Source: Candidatus Helarchaeota archaeon (GTDB lineage: Archaea; Asgardarchaeota; Lokiarchaeia; Helarchaeales; RDOG01). Taken from it: a DNA stretch of 41,568 nucleotides. The stretch covers positions 1 through 41,568 of the forward strand of contig JAHPZH010000003.1 in NCBI GenBank assembly GCA_019058315.1, read 5' to 3'. Below are positions 23,707 through 32,488 of the stretch, piece by piece. The position numbers and the translations under genes were made by a program. Position 1 is the stretch's first letter, and the number at the start of each line of letters is the position of its first letter. The notes under the pieces were generated by a model. That model saw nothing but the letters and a program-made list of their open reading frames with translations, ran no database searches and was not told the origin of the DNA.

Positions 23707-24882
23707 TTATTCTTTTTGCTCAGTTTTTTCCCTAGAAACGCGGGTATTTGCTGGAATATTACATGTAATGAATGAATAAGGGAATATTGTGACATTTTCA
23801 TCAATTTCAGTACCTGGAAGGATTCCACTCCCCGATTCTATCGTAACATTTTTTCCAATTTTCACATCACCTGCTCTTACACGATCTATTAAACCCTCAT
23901 GAGTTAAAATTGCAGAATGTTTTTTAATTACTGCACCATCTTCAATTGTAATTCTTTCAGGCCAAAAACTATCAAAATGTACATCACTTTCAATCGTAAC
24001 ATTTTTTCCTATTTTAATACCTGCTAATCTGAGTAATTGTTTTCTAAATGTATTAGATATATCGGGACTCTTTGCCCATGCCATAAATAAATTAGTCAGT
24101 CCGAACTTTATTGGATTTCCCATCATTTTATGCCAGTCATGTAGAGTATAAGGTTTATCTTCAGTCTTTCTTTTTTCTCCGGGTTTTTTCTTTTTACGCT
24201 CTTCAAATTTAATTCGTTTATTTCCCATCAAACCTCCAGTCATAGTCTTTTGATCAACATCAGAGGTAAGAATACCAGGTTCCACCACAGAATTATTTCC
24301 AATAGTAACACCAGGCAAAATAACCGTTCCAAATGCAAGAAGACAATCCTGACCTAAATTTACATCACCAACATACAATTTACCATCAATTAACTCATGC
24401 GCAAAAATACACGACCCCATACCTAATATTGTATTATCTCCAATGGATATTTTTTCTGGAAAATAAGGGTCTAAAATATTCCCATAAGTAATCATTACTT
24501 TTTTACCAATTTTACCCCCCATATGTCTAAAATGTAAAACCTTAAACTCGGGCAAACCTGTGCTTAAAATATTGAGATTATTTTCTATTTCCATCTTTTT
24601 CAAATTATCTGTTGTCATTTTATTATAATATTCCAACTCTTCTTCTGTAGCTGGTCGAATTTTTCTCTTCCCCTCCTCACCAGCACTCTTTTTTGCATTT
24701 TGATAAAGTTCATTAATTAAATTTTCTTGAGTTTTTTCAATATAATCTTGAATTTCTTTATTTTTACCTCCAGAGGTCTTATCAAAAAAATACGGATTAT
24801 AAAATTTTAATTTTTTTAATAGCGGATACATTTCCACGAGTTTTTTCAAAGAACTCGGAATATCTTCTTCATTATATTCCAT
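23707..24882 (-). CDS. Hexapeptide-repeat acyltransferase-like protein, two beta-helix blocks
   Basis: 391 residues. Two left-handed beta-helix blocks with isoleucine-patch hexapeptides: GKIGKKVMITYGNILD.., ISIGDNTILGMGS, VGDVNLGQDCLLAFG, TIGNNSVVEPG (about 120-205), and IKIGKNVTIESDVHF, ITIEDGAVIKKHS, VKIGKNVTIESGSGILPG (about 290-370). A Lys-rich linker (KKKKPGEKRKTEDK) separates them and a helical region precedes them. The domains resemble WbbJ/DapH-type acyltransferases or gamma-carbonic anhydrases, but no clear catalytic His triad is visible. It could transfer acetyl groups to sugars, or serve as a scaffold. Divergent from the IMPDH-like gene. Confidence 0.7.
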   Translation of the reverse strand: MEYNEEDIPSSLKKLVEMYPLLKKLKFYNPYFFDKTSGGKNKEIQDYIEKTQENLINELYQNAKKSAGEEGKRKIRPATEEELEYYNKMTTDNLKKMEIENNLNILSTGLPEFKVLHFRHMGGKIGKKVMITYGNILDPYFPEKISIGDNTILGMGSCIFAHELIDGKLYVGDVNLGQDCLLAFGTVILPGVTIGNNSVVEPGILTSDVDQKTMTGGLMGNKRIKFEERKKKKPGEKRKTEDKPYTLHDWHKMMGNPIKFGLTNLFMAWAKSPDISNTFRKQLLRLAGIKIGKNVTIESDVHFDSFWPERITIEDGAVIKKHSAILTHEGLIDRVRAGDVKIGKNVTIESGSGILPGTEIDENVTIFPYSFITCNIPANTRVSREKTEQKE

Positions 24883-25244
24883 TTTAATCCCATTTTTAAT
24901 TTTAAGAATTCTAATATTAAAATATACTCTTATGTTTGGTGTTATTTTTTTTTAAATGATTTTTATCCATTAATTGTGAAAGTTATTCTGTACTTTATTA
25001 ATAATAATACGTTAAATGATATATTAATAACAATTTGATAAAGATAGAAGAATATTAACGAAACTGATAATTATAAGTGTAAATATTAAATAAATTATAC
25101 AAATTCATGATAAAGAAAAGATAAACGCCAAATCTTTTATATTCCCAACTTTATAATTAGTTAAAAATTTAAATCAATTTTTTTTTTTATATTTTATAAA
25201 TATCAATTAAAAAACAAATATTATAAGATATAAGCTGACATGCC
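24883..25244. promoter_or_regulatory. Divergent promoter region, acyltransferase / IMPDH-like gene
   Basis: 362 bp, strongly AT-rich, without a convincing ORF. TATA-like TTTATAATT near 25150 and TTTATAAAT near 25193 face the IMPDH-like gene. No repeat family or RNA gene is recognised. Confidence 0.35.
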
Positions 25245-26714
25245 ATGCCAAAAATAGAATTTAGAAAAAAATTAACCGATGCGACGACAAGTCGTATAGC
25301 AGTGACTTTCAATGATGTAATATTATTACCGAGTTGGACTTCTATTGAGCCAGAAGAGGCAGATGTTTCGACAAACTTAACTAAGGGACTACAGTTGCGG
25401 GTTCCACTCATATCCAGCCCTATGGACACTGTGACCGAGACCGAGATGGCCATAGCTCTTGCTAGAGAAGGAGGTTTGGGTATTATTCATCGTAACCTTT
25501 CAATTAAAGACCAAGTTGAGATGGTTAATAAAGTCAAGAGAAGTGAAGCTAACATAATAAGAGATGTTATTACTATTCGTGAAAATGAAAAAATACAAGA
25601 TGCTATAGAGATCATGAGAGAAAAAGATGTACACGGACTTCCTGTTATAACTAATGAAAATAAGCTCATCGGAATCTTGACAGGGAGAGATGTTCGTTTC
25701 GCTGACGATAATTTAGAAGTAAAAGATCTTATGACCAAAGATGTTATCACCGCATCTAAAGATATCAGTCCAGAGGATGCAAAGAAAATTTTACATAAAC
25801 ATAGAATTGAAAAACTCCCCGTTATAGAAAAAGATGGATCATTATTTGGACTGATTACGACAAAAGATTTGATGTTGAAAGGAAAATTTCCAAATGCTTC
25901 AAGAGATGAAGAAGGGCGTTTACTTTGTGGTGCAGCAATTTCACCATTCGATCTTGAAAGGGCAAAAGCCTTAGAGGAATTTACAGATGTATTAGTAACC
26001 GATGTATCTCATTTTCACAATAAAAATTGCTTTGATGCTACAAAGAAAATCTTAAAAGAAATATCGGTTCCTTTAATTGTTGGAAATATCGGAACTTATG
26101 AAGCAGCAGTTGATTGTATAACTAAATTGGAAGGAATTATAGGATTTCGCGTAGGAATTGGTAGTGGAAGCATTTGTAGTACCAGTGTTGTCACCAGAGC
26201 GGGATCACCTACACTCTTTGCTACTCTAATGAGTGCAGAAGCCAAAGAAGAATTAGGTTCAGATGTTTCTATCATTGCAGATGGTGGAATTACAAATCCT
26301 GGTGATATTGCTGTTGCGCTTACTGCTGGAGCTTCAGCCGTCATATTAGGAAATATCTTTGCAGGTTGTAAAGAAAGTCCAGGAAGATTAGAATCGTTTG
26401 GAGGACGGTTTTATAAAAGATATTATGGAATGGGTTCTCATGCTGCTCGTCAAAAGAGATTTGCATTAGATAGATATAGCAAACCTTCGAAAGAGATAGA
26501 TGAAGGGGTCGAGGGGTGGGTTGCATATCGCGGGACAGTCCATGAAACTGTTATAAAGTATATTGGCGGCTTAAAAGCGGCAATGGGATATATCGGAGCT
26601 AAAACTATAGAAGAAATGTGGATTAATGGAAAATTTGCTAGTGTAAGTGCAGCAGGAATTAAAGAAACACATCCTCACGATGTATTTTTACCGGGAACTG
26701 AAACACAGAGATAA
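25245..26714 (+). CDS. guaB: IMP dehydrogenase-like protein with CBS pair
   Basis: 489 residues, the usual length. N-terminal TIM-barrel start TFNDVILLPSWTSIEPEE, VPLISSPMDTVTE and GGLGIIHRNLS; a CBS pair in about residues 108-215 (DVITIRENEKIQDAIEIM, GRDVRF, TASKDISPEDAKKIL, TTKDLM); catalytic loop GIGSGSICST with C311; then IIADGGITNPGDIAVALTAGASAVILG, YYGMGS and flap EGVEGWVAYRG. It oxidises IMP to XMP for GMP synthesis if canonical. Unusual: Pro of GPGSIC is Ser, the loop continues VVTRAGSPT rather than VxGVGxPQ, and DTAHGHS is VTDVSHFHN. It may thus be a divergent IMPDH or a paralogue with another purine substrate. Confidence 0.8.
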   Translation: MPKIEFRKKLTDATTSRIAVTFNDVILLPSWTSIEPEEADVSTNLTKGLQLRVPLISSPMDTVTETEMAIALAREGGLGIIHRNLSIKDQVEMVNKVKRSEANIIRDVITIRENEKIQDAIEIMREKDVHGLPVITNENKLIGILTGRDVRFADDNLEVKDLMTKDVITASKDISPEDAKKILHKHRIEKLPVIEKDGSLFGLITTKDLMLKGKFPNASRDEEGRLLCGAAISPFDLERAKALEEFTDVLVTDVSHFHNKNCFDATKKILKEISVPLIVGNIGTYEAAVDCITKLEGIIGFRVGIGSGSICSTSVVTRAGSPTLFATLMSAEAKEELGSDVSIIADGGITNPGDIAVALTAGASAVILGNIFAGCKESPGRLESFGGRFYKRYYGMGSHAARQKRFALDRYSKPSKEIDEGVEGWVAYRGTVHETVIKYIGGLKAAMGYIGAKTIEEMWINGKFASVSAAGIKETHPHDVFLPGTETQR

Positions 26715-26780
26715 ATTTAGATGAATTTTTTTTTGTACTTTTAATTAAAAAAAAAAATTGAAGTATTTTATTCAATATGA

Positions 26781-26996
26781 TTAATCAAAGAGGTGTATAG
26801 TAACACCTATTACCTGTAATATTATCGCAACAAATCCTATTATAATTCCAATAGTACATAATGTTTTATCTTCTTTTCTTCCAAGCCCAATTAAACCCAA
26901 GACTATTCCAGCTATCCCTAGCCACCAACGAAGAATAATGCCAAGTAATGAGAGTAATAAAGATAATATACCAAAAATTGGAGATGCTTTTGCCAT
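26781..26996 (-). CDS. Small membrane protein with glycine-rich helices
   Basis: 71 residues: helix 1-2 (IFGILSLLLSLLGIILRWWLGIAGIVLGLIGLG) as one hairpin, a short charged loop (RKEDKT), and a third hydrophobic stretch (IGIIIGFVAIILQVIGVTI). The Gly-spaced GIAGIVLGLIGLGRK pattern is that of DUF4190-like small membrane proteins. Function unknown. It follows the longin-Rab and TPR genes on the same strand and could be their membrane partner. Confidence 0.65.
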   Translation of the reverse strand: MAKASPIFGILSLLLSLLGIILRWWLGIAGIVLGLIGLGRKEDKTLCTIGIIIGFVAIILQVIGVTIHLFD

Positions 26997-27079
26997 TTTT
27001 ATCCACTTGTCAAATATTTTTTTTAACTCGATAAGATAAAATATACTTAAAAAGTATTTTTTATATAATACCTTTTCAG

Positions 27080-28984
27080 TTATATAATTATTTTTGAAGC
27101 CATTTCCTTTATTTCACTGAATTTTGTAATTTCACCAGTCCACTTTTCAAAATCATGTTTATAATTTCTTTCTATTTCTTGTAATAAATTCTTTAAATTA
27201 TTGCGGATTTGAGGATTTTCTTTGTTTACAAATAATACACCTATTAAATTATTAGAAAACTCAAAAATAATTTTAATATTGTCACGGTCAATAAGTGCCA
27301 AGTTTTCTTCACCAGTTAAAACTTCATCAAGAAAATTATCCATAGCAGTAATCAAACCAGCTATTAAATTTTCATCAAACGTAGGTAAATCTTTTAATAT
27401 TGTGCTAGTTTTTGAATATATGGGTAATCCTTGATGTTTATAAATAACCATAAAATAATAGGTTTTTAAAGGCTGAAATTTTTTCATTTTTTCATAGTTA
27501 TTTTTTGAAACTTTTTTAATTTCGTTTATTTCAGGTTTATTGATGAAAATCTCATAATGTTCTTTTATAATTTCTTGGATTTGTCTTCCAATTCTACGTT
27601 CCTCTTCTTTAATATTTTCAATCATTATTTTTTCTAATTCCCGTAAATATAAGGTATATAATTCATTGAATTTCTCAAATAGTTGATTACCAAGATGAAA
27701 ATTGGAAAGAAGTAGATAACTTAAACCTTTTATGTATAGATCTAAAAGTTTTTCAAAATCTTTCTCAATCATCAAAATTTTTATAGTTTTTAGATATTCA
27801 TGAGAATGATTAAGAAAAGCTAACCCTAGATTTTTAGTGATATCTCCTATATCTTGATTAAGAAAACTAAAAATGTTTGCAGCAAATGCAAAATACTTAG
27901 TTGCGCTGAAATAATCTCTTTCATTATAATTAATAGTCCCTAAGGCTAAATAATTTAATCCAGCATCAATATTTATCTGTTTATCTTTTTCAAAATAAGT
28001 TAAACTGTCATGATAATATTTTTTTGCTGAATTAAAATCCTGTTTTAAATGATATAACTCTGCGAGATGTCGAAAAAATATCCCTTTAAAGCCATTTGAT
28101 AAGAATTTTGATTCATAAATTAGCTTTTCAATTTGTGAAATATAAGAAAATGCATTATCAAATTTTTTTAATTGCTTAAAATTTAATATTATATTAAAAA
28201 TTGAAAAAATTTGAAGATTATCAATTTGTAATTCTTTAAACCGAGTTGCAGCTTTTGAAAAAGCATCATTTGATTCGTCAATGAAACTTAAATCCTTTAA
28301 AATTAAGGCAAAATTGAAAATTAAACTCGCTATATCATATTGATTAAGCTCTTTTTCGTTATAATTTTCTAATAAACTCATAAGATCATTGTAAATCTTG
28401 GAAAAATCAGGAGTAGATTGATTTAATTTACGTTTTTGATAATTAAGTAAAATTTTGTATTTATAAAATTGTAATAAATCTGAAATTTTCTCAGAATTAT
28501 GAAATTTATCAATTAATAGAAGTAAATCATCTATTTTTAGCCGTTTTTCTTCTGCAGTAATATAATTGCTTATCATTTCTGATTTTATTGGTCTTGAAAA
28601 ATCATAAGTTTCGATTCTAATAATAATTTCTTGAACTTTTTCTGACAATAATGATAAGTTTAAATTTGGATCTAGGAATTGATTGACTTTTAAAGAGATT
28701 TTTTTAATTTCCTCACTAGTATAGAATTTTCCTTCAATACGAATTAGTAAATATACTATTTTTTCGTCAATATAAAAAAATTTTATAATAGAATAGCCTA
28801 AGGCATCCTCAAATATCATAGTTCTTGGGTCTACGGTCTTCTCAAAAACAAATTTTGGAATTTTTTTAAATATGAGATTTTTAATTTTTAATTCATATTC
28901 TTCTTCTAATTTCTTATTAACCTCTAATATTTCCAGTTTTTCATTTGTTAAAATACCTTTAAGTAAAATAAATTTCTGTAACAA
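27080..28984 (-). CDS. TPR protein with C-terminal longin/roadblock-like domain
   Basis: 634 residues. The first 170 are alpha/beta (GYSIIKFFYIDEKIVYLLIRI), perhaps another small sensor domain. Residues about 190-450 are TPR-like helix pairs (FNFALILKDLSFIDESNDAFSKAATRF; LAELYHLKQDFNSAKKYYHDSL; LNYLALGTINYNERDYFSAT). The last 130 residues (YYFMVIYKHQGLPIYSK.., LIAGLITAMDNFLDEVLTGEE.., IGVLFVNKENP..) align along their length with the stand-alone protein at 31195. That module resembles the longin/roadblock domains of Asgard archaea. The gene lies 35 bp after the longin-Rab fusion, so it is probably its partner, such as a scaffold or regulator. Confidence 0.65.
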   Translation of the reverse strand: MLQKFILLKGILTNEKLEILEVNKKLEEEYELKIKNLIFKKIPKFVFEKTVDPRTMIFEDALGYSIIKFFYIDEKIVYLLIRIEGKFYTSEEIKKISLKVNQFLDPNLNLSLLSEKVQEIIIRIETYDFSRPIKSEMISNYITAEEKRLKIDDLLLLIDKFHNSEKISDLLQFYKYKILLNYQKRKLNQSTPDFSKIYNDLMSLLENYNEKELNQYDIASLIFNFALILKDLSFIDESNDAFSKAATRFKELQIDNLQIFSIFNIILNFKQLKKFDNAFSYISQIEKLIYESKFLSNGFKGIFFRHLAELYHLKQDFNSAKKYYHDSLTYFEKDKQINIDAGLNYLALGTINYNERDYFSATKYFAFAANIFSFLNQDIGDITKNLGLAFLNHSHEYLKTIKILMIEKDFEKLLDLYIKGLSYLLLSNFHLGNQLFEKFNELYTLYLRELEKIMIENIKEEERRIGRQIQEIIKEHYEIFINKPEINEIKKVSKNNYEKMKKFQPLKTYYFMVIYKHQGLPIYSKTSTILKDLPTFDENLIAGLITAMDNFLDEVLTGEENLALIDRDNIKIIFEFSNNLIGVLFVNKENPQIRNNLKNLLQEIERNYKHDFEKWTGEITKFSEIKEMASKIII

Positions 28985-29019
28985 CTAAACAATCCCATAA
29001 TATCGAGTTATAGATTTTT

Positions 29020-30069
29020 TCAAGTCTTATTTTCTTCTTTTTTTTCTTCAGCATATAATATTTCACCCATTCTATAAAAAGCTTCATCAATATTTTCTCC
29101 AGTTAATGCTGAAGTTTCTATATATTCTAAATTCAATTCTTTTGCGAGCTTTTGAATCTGATTTTGGTCGATCTTTCTAATTTCAACCAAATCGTTCTTA
29201 TTGGCTAATAGGATTGCTCGTGGATCAATTTTTAAATTCTTTCTTATGTCATTATACCAATTGGGAATATTTTCGAAGGATTTTGGTGAAGTTAAATCAA
29301 ATACTAAAAATTGTATTTCTGCTCCAGTGTAAAAATGCTTTCGCATTATTGAGAATTTACTTTGTCCTGCAATATCCCAAATTACAAATTCTATCTTAGC
29401 ATCTTTATATTGAATTATTTTTTCGCTTATGTTTACTCCGATTGTAGGAATGTAAGTTCTTCTAAATGCACTATCCGTAAACCTTAGAATAATTGAGGTT
29501 TTTCCTACAGATGGATCTCCAACAACTATAACCTTATACCTAAGTAATTTGGTTTCTTCCTTATCTTGAATTTCACGAAATGCAACCTGATCCTTAACTT
29601 TAATTTCGGCATTTTGTAAATCTGTCAGAATACCAATTAATTTTTCTTGAAATGTCTTTAATAATTCATTAAATGATCTTTTATCTGCTTTATTTTCTTC
29701 CATATTAATGATTTTTTTTGCATATTCCTCAAAAATCTCTTCAAAATTTGTTATATATTTATAAAATATTAAATCATTAGTTTCATCAAATAAAACAGTC
29801 AAAGAAGCATCAAAAACTCCTCCACGATAAGATTTTTCCTTTATTTCTAAAACTTTTACTATTCCTTTGAAACCTTTTGAGGAAAATGGAATAAAAGCTA
29901 ACGTTTGGGGTAATATCCCTTTTTCTCCGCTTAAGATATTGATGGATTTTAGACTTACTATATTTCTAACTTCGATATCAAGGTCTGAAGGAAGCCAAGA
30001 AAACGCTTCTGGTCCTATTTTTTCATCAAAGCGCGAATATATAATTCCAGCTATTAAACTTTTTTCCAT
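29020..30069 (-). CDS. Longin-like domain fused to a Rab-type small GTPase
   Basis: 349 residues. Residues 1-125 form a longin/roadblock-like domain (AGIIYSRFDEKIGPEAFSWLP.., GIVKVLEIKEKSYRGGVFDASLTVLFD). A charged helix (about 130-170) links it to a complete GTPase: P-loop GDPSVGKTS (184-192), switch I T-I-G-V (209-212), WDIAGQ (231-236) with the catalytic Gln, NKND (290-293) and ETSALTGEN (318-325). There is no C-terminal lipidation cysteine; the tail is acidic/basic. Such fusions are an Asgard feature and may replace a GTPase-adaptor complex on membranes. Co-transcribed with the TPR-longin gene; divergent from the ArsR gene. Confidence 0.82.
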   Translation of the reverse strand: MEKSLIAGIIYSRFDEKIGPEAFSWLPSDLDIEVRNIVSLKSINILSGEKGILPQTLAFIPFSSKGFKGIVKVLEIKEKSYRGGVFDASLTVLFDETNDLIFYKYITNFEEIFEEYAKKIINMEENKADKRSFNELLKTFQEKLIGILTDLQNAEIKVKDQVAFREIQDKEETKLLRYKVIVVGDPSVGKTSIILRFTDSAFRRTYIPTIGVNISEKIIQYKDAKIEFVIWDIAGQSKFSIMRKHFYTGAEIQFLVFDLTSPKSFENIPNWYNDIRKNLKIDPRAILLANKNDLVEIRKIDQNQIQKLAKELNLEYIETSALTGENIDEAFYRMGEILYAEEKKEENKT

Positions 30070-30217
30070 TTTTTATCGTCAATAATTATTTTTGTCAGAA
30101 TTCTTATTTGATTTTAAAATTCAAATAGGTTTATATATTACATTCTTAATAAAATAACATAAAATTTTATATTCAAATATTATAATATTATTAAAAAGTA
30201 ATATTTTTAGAATTATT

Positions 30218-30234
30218 TGATTAATAATTAATCA
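30218..30234. promoter_or_regulatory. Perfect 17-bp palindrome, probable ArsR operator
   Basis: TGATTAATAATTAATCA is fully symmetric around 30226. It ends 19 bp before ATG 30254, so it lies where the ArsR-type regulator would repress its own gene. ArsR-family repressors typically bind inverted repeats of about this size as dimers. Confidence 0.6.
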
Positions 30235-30253
30235 GTTTATTTGTCGATTTATC

Positions 30254-30589
30254 ATGCAGGAAATAGATAATAAAATTGTACGTTTCCTTAAAGTAATAGC
30301 AGATGTAACACGGTTACAAATATTGAATTTTTTAAAAGATGATGAAAAAACAGCTAGTGAAATACAAGATGCCATTAAAAAAAGTCAATCGACCGTTTCT
30401 CAACAGATTAAAATTTTAATAAGTGCGGATCTCGTTTCATATAGAAGAGATGGTGCAAAAAAATATTATAAAATCAAAAATTCTAAAATTTTTGATGTTA
30501 TTACATTAATTAAATCCTATATATCTAATCAGGATAGAGAAACAATTGATAAAATAACATCGATGGACATTTTAGACACTTTACATTAA
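30254..30589 (+). CDS. ArsR-family winged-helix regulator
   Basis: 111 residues. Winged helix: FLKVIADVTRLQILNFLKDDEKTASEIQDAIKKSQSTVSQQIKILISADLVSYRRDGAKKYYKIKN. The recognition helix (KSQSTVSQQIKIL) and wing (RRDGAKKYY) are classic. No metal-binding CxC is present (the protein has no cysteine), so it does not sense metals through the usual ArsR site; the effector is unknown. It sits between the longin-Rab operon (divergent) and a Rag-like GTPase gene 46 bp downstream, which it may control. Confidence 0.82.
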   Translation: MQEIDNKIVRFLKVIADVTRLQILNFLKDDEKTASEIQDAIKKSQSTVSQQIKILISADLVSYRRDGAKKYYKIKNSKIFDVITLIKSYISNQDRETIDKITSMDILDTLH

Positions 30590-30635
30590 AAAAAACTTGA
30601 AATTGAAAAACATTTTGGTAAAGAGATAAATTTAA

Positions 30636-31181
30636 ATGAAAGAGAAAAATTCCAGACAAAAAATAGCTAAAATTCTAATACTGGGATTAGAAAATAGTGG
30701 CAAAACTTCGATTTTGTTAAGTTTAACAAGAGATATAAATTTATTGTCATATTGTTCTTTAAAACCTACAGTAGGTATAAACAGAGTTAATTTTGAGGAT
30801 TCTGATAAAGAATTTAGTATTTGGGATTTTGGGGGTCAGGAACAATTTAGAAAAGACTATTTAAGAGATATGGAAAAACATTTAACGGGTATCAATAAAT
30901 TAATATATGTAATAGATGTTCAAGATAAGAAAAAATATGATTTGACATTGGATTATTTTGAAAATATTGTTGGTTTCCTTAAAAATGTTAAGATTCCTTT
31001 TGAACTTCTAATTTTTTTGCATAAATTCGATCCAGGATTAGAAAAACTTGATCAATATTCAGATGAAAATATAAATTCAAATTTAATTAACAAATTAAAA
31101 AAAATTGTTCCATCTAATTTCAATTCTAAAATTTTTAAAACAAGTATTTACACAGTTTTTCAAAAAGTTCTTATAAAATAA
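30636..31181 (+). CDS. Rag/Gtr-type small GTPase
   Basis: 181 residues. P-loop GLENSGKTS (17-25), switch I near PTVGINR, WDFGGQEQF (63-71) and HKFD (129-132) in place of NKxD, which is the hallmark of Rag/Gtr GTPases (HKMD). LIYVIDVQDKKKYDLTLDYF also resembles the Rag strand/helix. The P-loop GLENSGKT is Arf-like, a mix seen in archaeal ancestors. No long C-terminal roadblock extension is present, unlike eukaryotic Rags; separate longin/roadblock proteins are encoded next door (31195, 27080). Downstream of the ArsR gene and convergent with the longin-like gene. Confidence 0.78.
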   Translation: MKEKNSRQKIAKILILGLENSGKTSILLSLTRDINLLSYCSLKPTVGINRVNFEDSDKEFSIWDFGGQEQFRKDYLRDMEKHLTGINKLIYVIDVQDKKKYDLTLDYFENIVGFLKNVKIPFELLIFLHKFDPGLEKLDQYSDENINSNLINKLKKIVPSNFNSKIFKTSIYTVFQKVLIK

Positions 31182-31194
31182 TCATAAAAGGAGT

Positions 31195-31638
31195 TTATAG
31201 TTTAGATAAGACTGATTTACTAACTTTTTTGTCAATTTTTACGCCAAGGAAGTTTTCACTATCCTCTTTGATGTTAATTACCTGATTTACATCTTTAAAA
31301 ACTTCCATATTCCCGTTAAAATGTTCAATTTCTTCTTTATAATGTTCTAAAAAATTAGCTTTTAGTTTCTTTAGATATTTTTCTATTTTCTTAAAATTAA
31401 TGTTTGGATTAGAACGACTAACGAAGAACAATCCCGTTTCCTCACAACTTAAAATACAAATTTGTGAATTACTTAATAATATTCTTTTACACTCTTCGCC
31501 ACTTAATTCTTTGATAAAGTTATTTATTGTGGCTATAAAACCCGCAATTAAAACTTTATCTATTTCTTCTTCTACTCTTTGGTCGTAGAGAGGTATGCCA
31601 CCTTCAGTTATAATCCAAATTTCCCTTACAATGCTCAT
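31195..31638 (-). CDS. Single-domain longin/roadblock-like protein
   Basis: 147 residues from ATG 31638 (TTG 31650 is also possible). Landmarks: EIWIITEGGIPLYDQ, DKVLIAGFIATINNFIKELSGEE, ICILSCEETGLFFVSRSNP, then helices FKKIEKYLKKLKANFLEHY. These line up with the C-terminal module of the TPR protein at 27080-28984. Such small domains act as platforms for Rag/Rab-type GTPases. It starts 13 bp after a gene for a membrane protein, so the pair may form a membrane-tethered GTPase platform, analogous in idea to Ragulator. That comparison is inference. Confidence 0.65.
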   Translation of the reverse strand: MSIVREIWIITEGGIPLYDQRVEEEIDKVLIAGFIATINNFIKELSGEECKRILLSNSQICILSCEETGLFFVSRSNPNINFKKIEKYLKKLKANFLEHYKEEIEHFNGNMEVFKDVNQVINIKEDSENFLGVKIDKKVSKSVLSKL

Positions 31639-31651
31639 TTTATTTACCAAC

Positions 31652-32011
31652 TTATTCTTCTTTAGTTTCTGCAGCTTCTAATAGAATTTTATAAGTTCTA
31701 TAACTCAAACGTACTACTAACAGAACAAAAAAAGCTCCAAATGCATAAACGAATGCTTGCATTACAATTAAAATCTCTGTAAGACCTAAAATAACGCTAA
31801 TTATGTTTACTAAATATCCAATTAGAAAGAATATGATTAATATGTTGATAATTTTCCAATCCTTTCTCATCTTTGCCTTTGGAAATAAGTCTAAAATCTT
31901 AAATACTATTAAATTACAATAGATAAACAAACATATGCCAATAATAGCACATATTATGTTCAAATATCCAAATATATCTATTGTTGATCCATTAAAAATG
32001 TCTGTTACCAT
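31652..32011 (-). CDS. Three-helix membrane protein paired with longin-like gene
   Basis: 119 residues with hydrophobic segments at about 14-40 (YLNIICAIIGICLFIYCNLIVF), 54-76 (IINILIIFFLIGYLVNIISVIL) and 80-102 (EILIVMQAFVYAFGAFFVLLVVRLSY), basic loops (KAKMRKDWK) and an acidic tail. No family is recognised. The stop lies 13 bp before the longin-like start, so co-translation is likely; it may anchor that protein. Confidence 0.6.
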   Translation of the reverse strand: MVTDIFNGSTIDIFGYLNIICAIIGICLFIYCNLIVFKILDLFPKAKMRKDWKIINILIIFFLIGYLVNIISVILGLTEILIVMQAFVYAFGAFFVLLVVRLSYRTYKILLEAAETKEE

Positions 32012-32170
32012 CCTATTTCGTCCTCTTTTTTATTATTTGTTTTTATTATATCAATTACTATTTTTGATATAAGAAAAGAGTTATTTAAAGTACTTGTAAG
32101 ATTATAATCATGTTATAAAGTGATAAACCTAATATATAATAGAATTTAAGTTTAATATCTTTAGGCAAGA

Positions 32171-32455
32171 TTATTGAATATTAAAAATCTTTTTAACTTT
32201 CCTTTCATTTAGATGGTTACTGTCAAAAAGTTCTTCATGCATCCATTTATCATTGATTTTTACTATTGGAGTCTTTACTATACAAAGATTTTTATCACAA
32301 AAATTTTTAATTATATACTCATCAGTCATTAGCTCTCGGATAGCAGATTTGTCCTCTATCCCTGTTTCAATGAAGGATATTTTATATTTATTTAAAAATG
32401 TTAGAAATTCTCTACACTTTTGACATCCTTTTCTAGTGAAAACTCTAACTCTCAT
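32171..32455 (-). CDS. Glutaredoxin-like CxxC protein A
   Basis: 94 residues, thioredoxin-fold size. CQKC at 11-14 after the first strand (MRVRVFTRKG) is the redox site; the cis-Pro region is KTPIVKIND. A second Cys pair (NFCDKNLC) sits before it and is shared with the neighbouring paralogue, unlike ordinary glutaredoxins. It may reduce a partner enzyme or carry a disulfide relay. It lies 33 bp after paralogue B on the same strand. Confidence 0.68.
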   Translation of the reverse strand: MRVRVFTRKGCQKCREFLTFLNKYKISFIETGIEDKSAIRELMTDEYIIKNFCDKNLCIVKTPIVKINDKWMHEELFDSNHLNERKVKKIFNIQ

Positions 32456-32488
32456 TAATAGCCCAGTTTATTAAATAATAATCGATTT

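Noticed and set aside
24883..25244. AT-rich gap as a replication origin
   Set aside because: No origin recognition box pairs or cdc6/orc gene nearby; it is an ordinary divergent promoter region.
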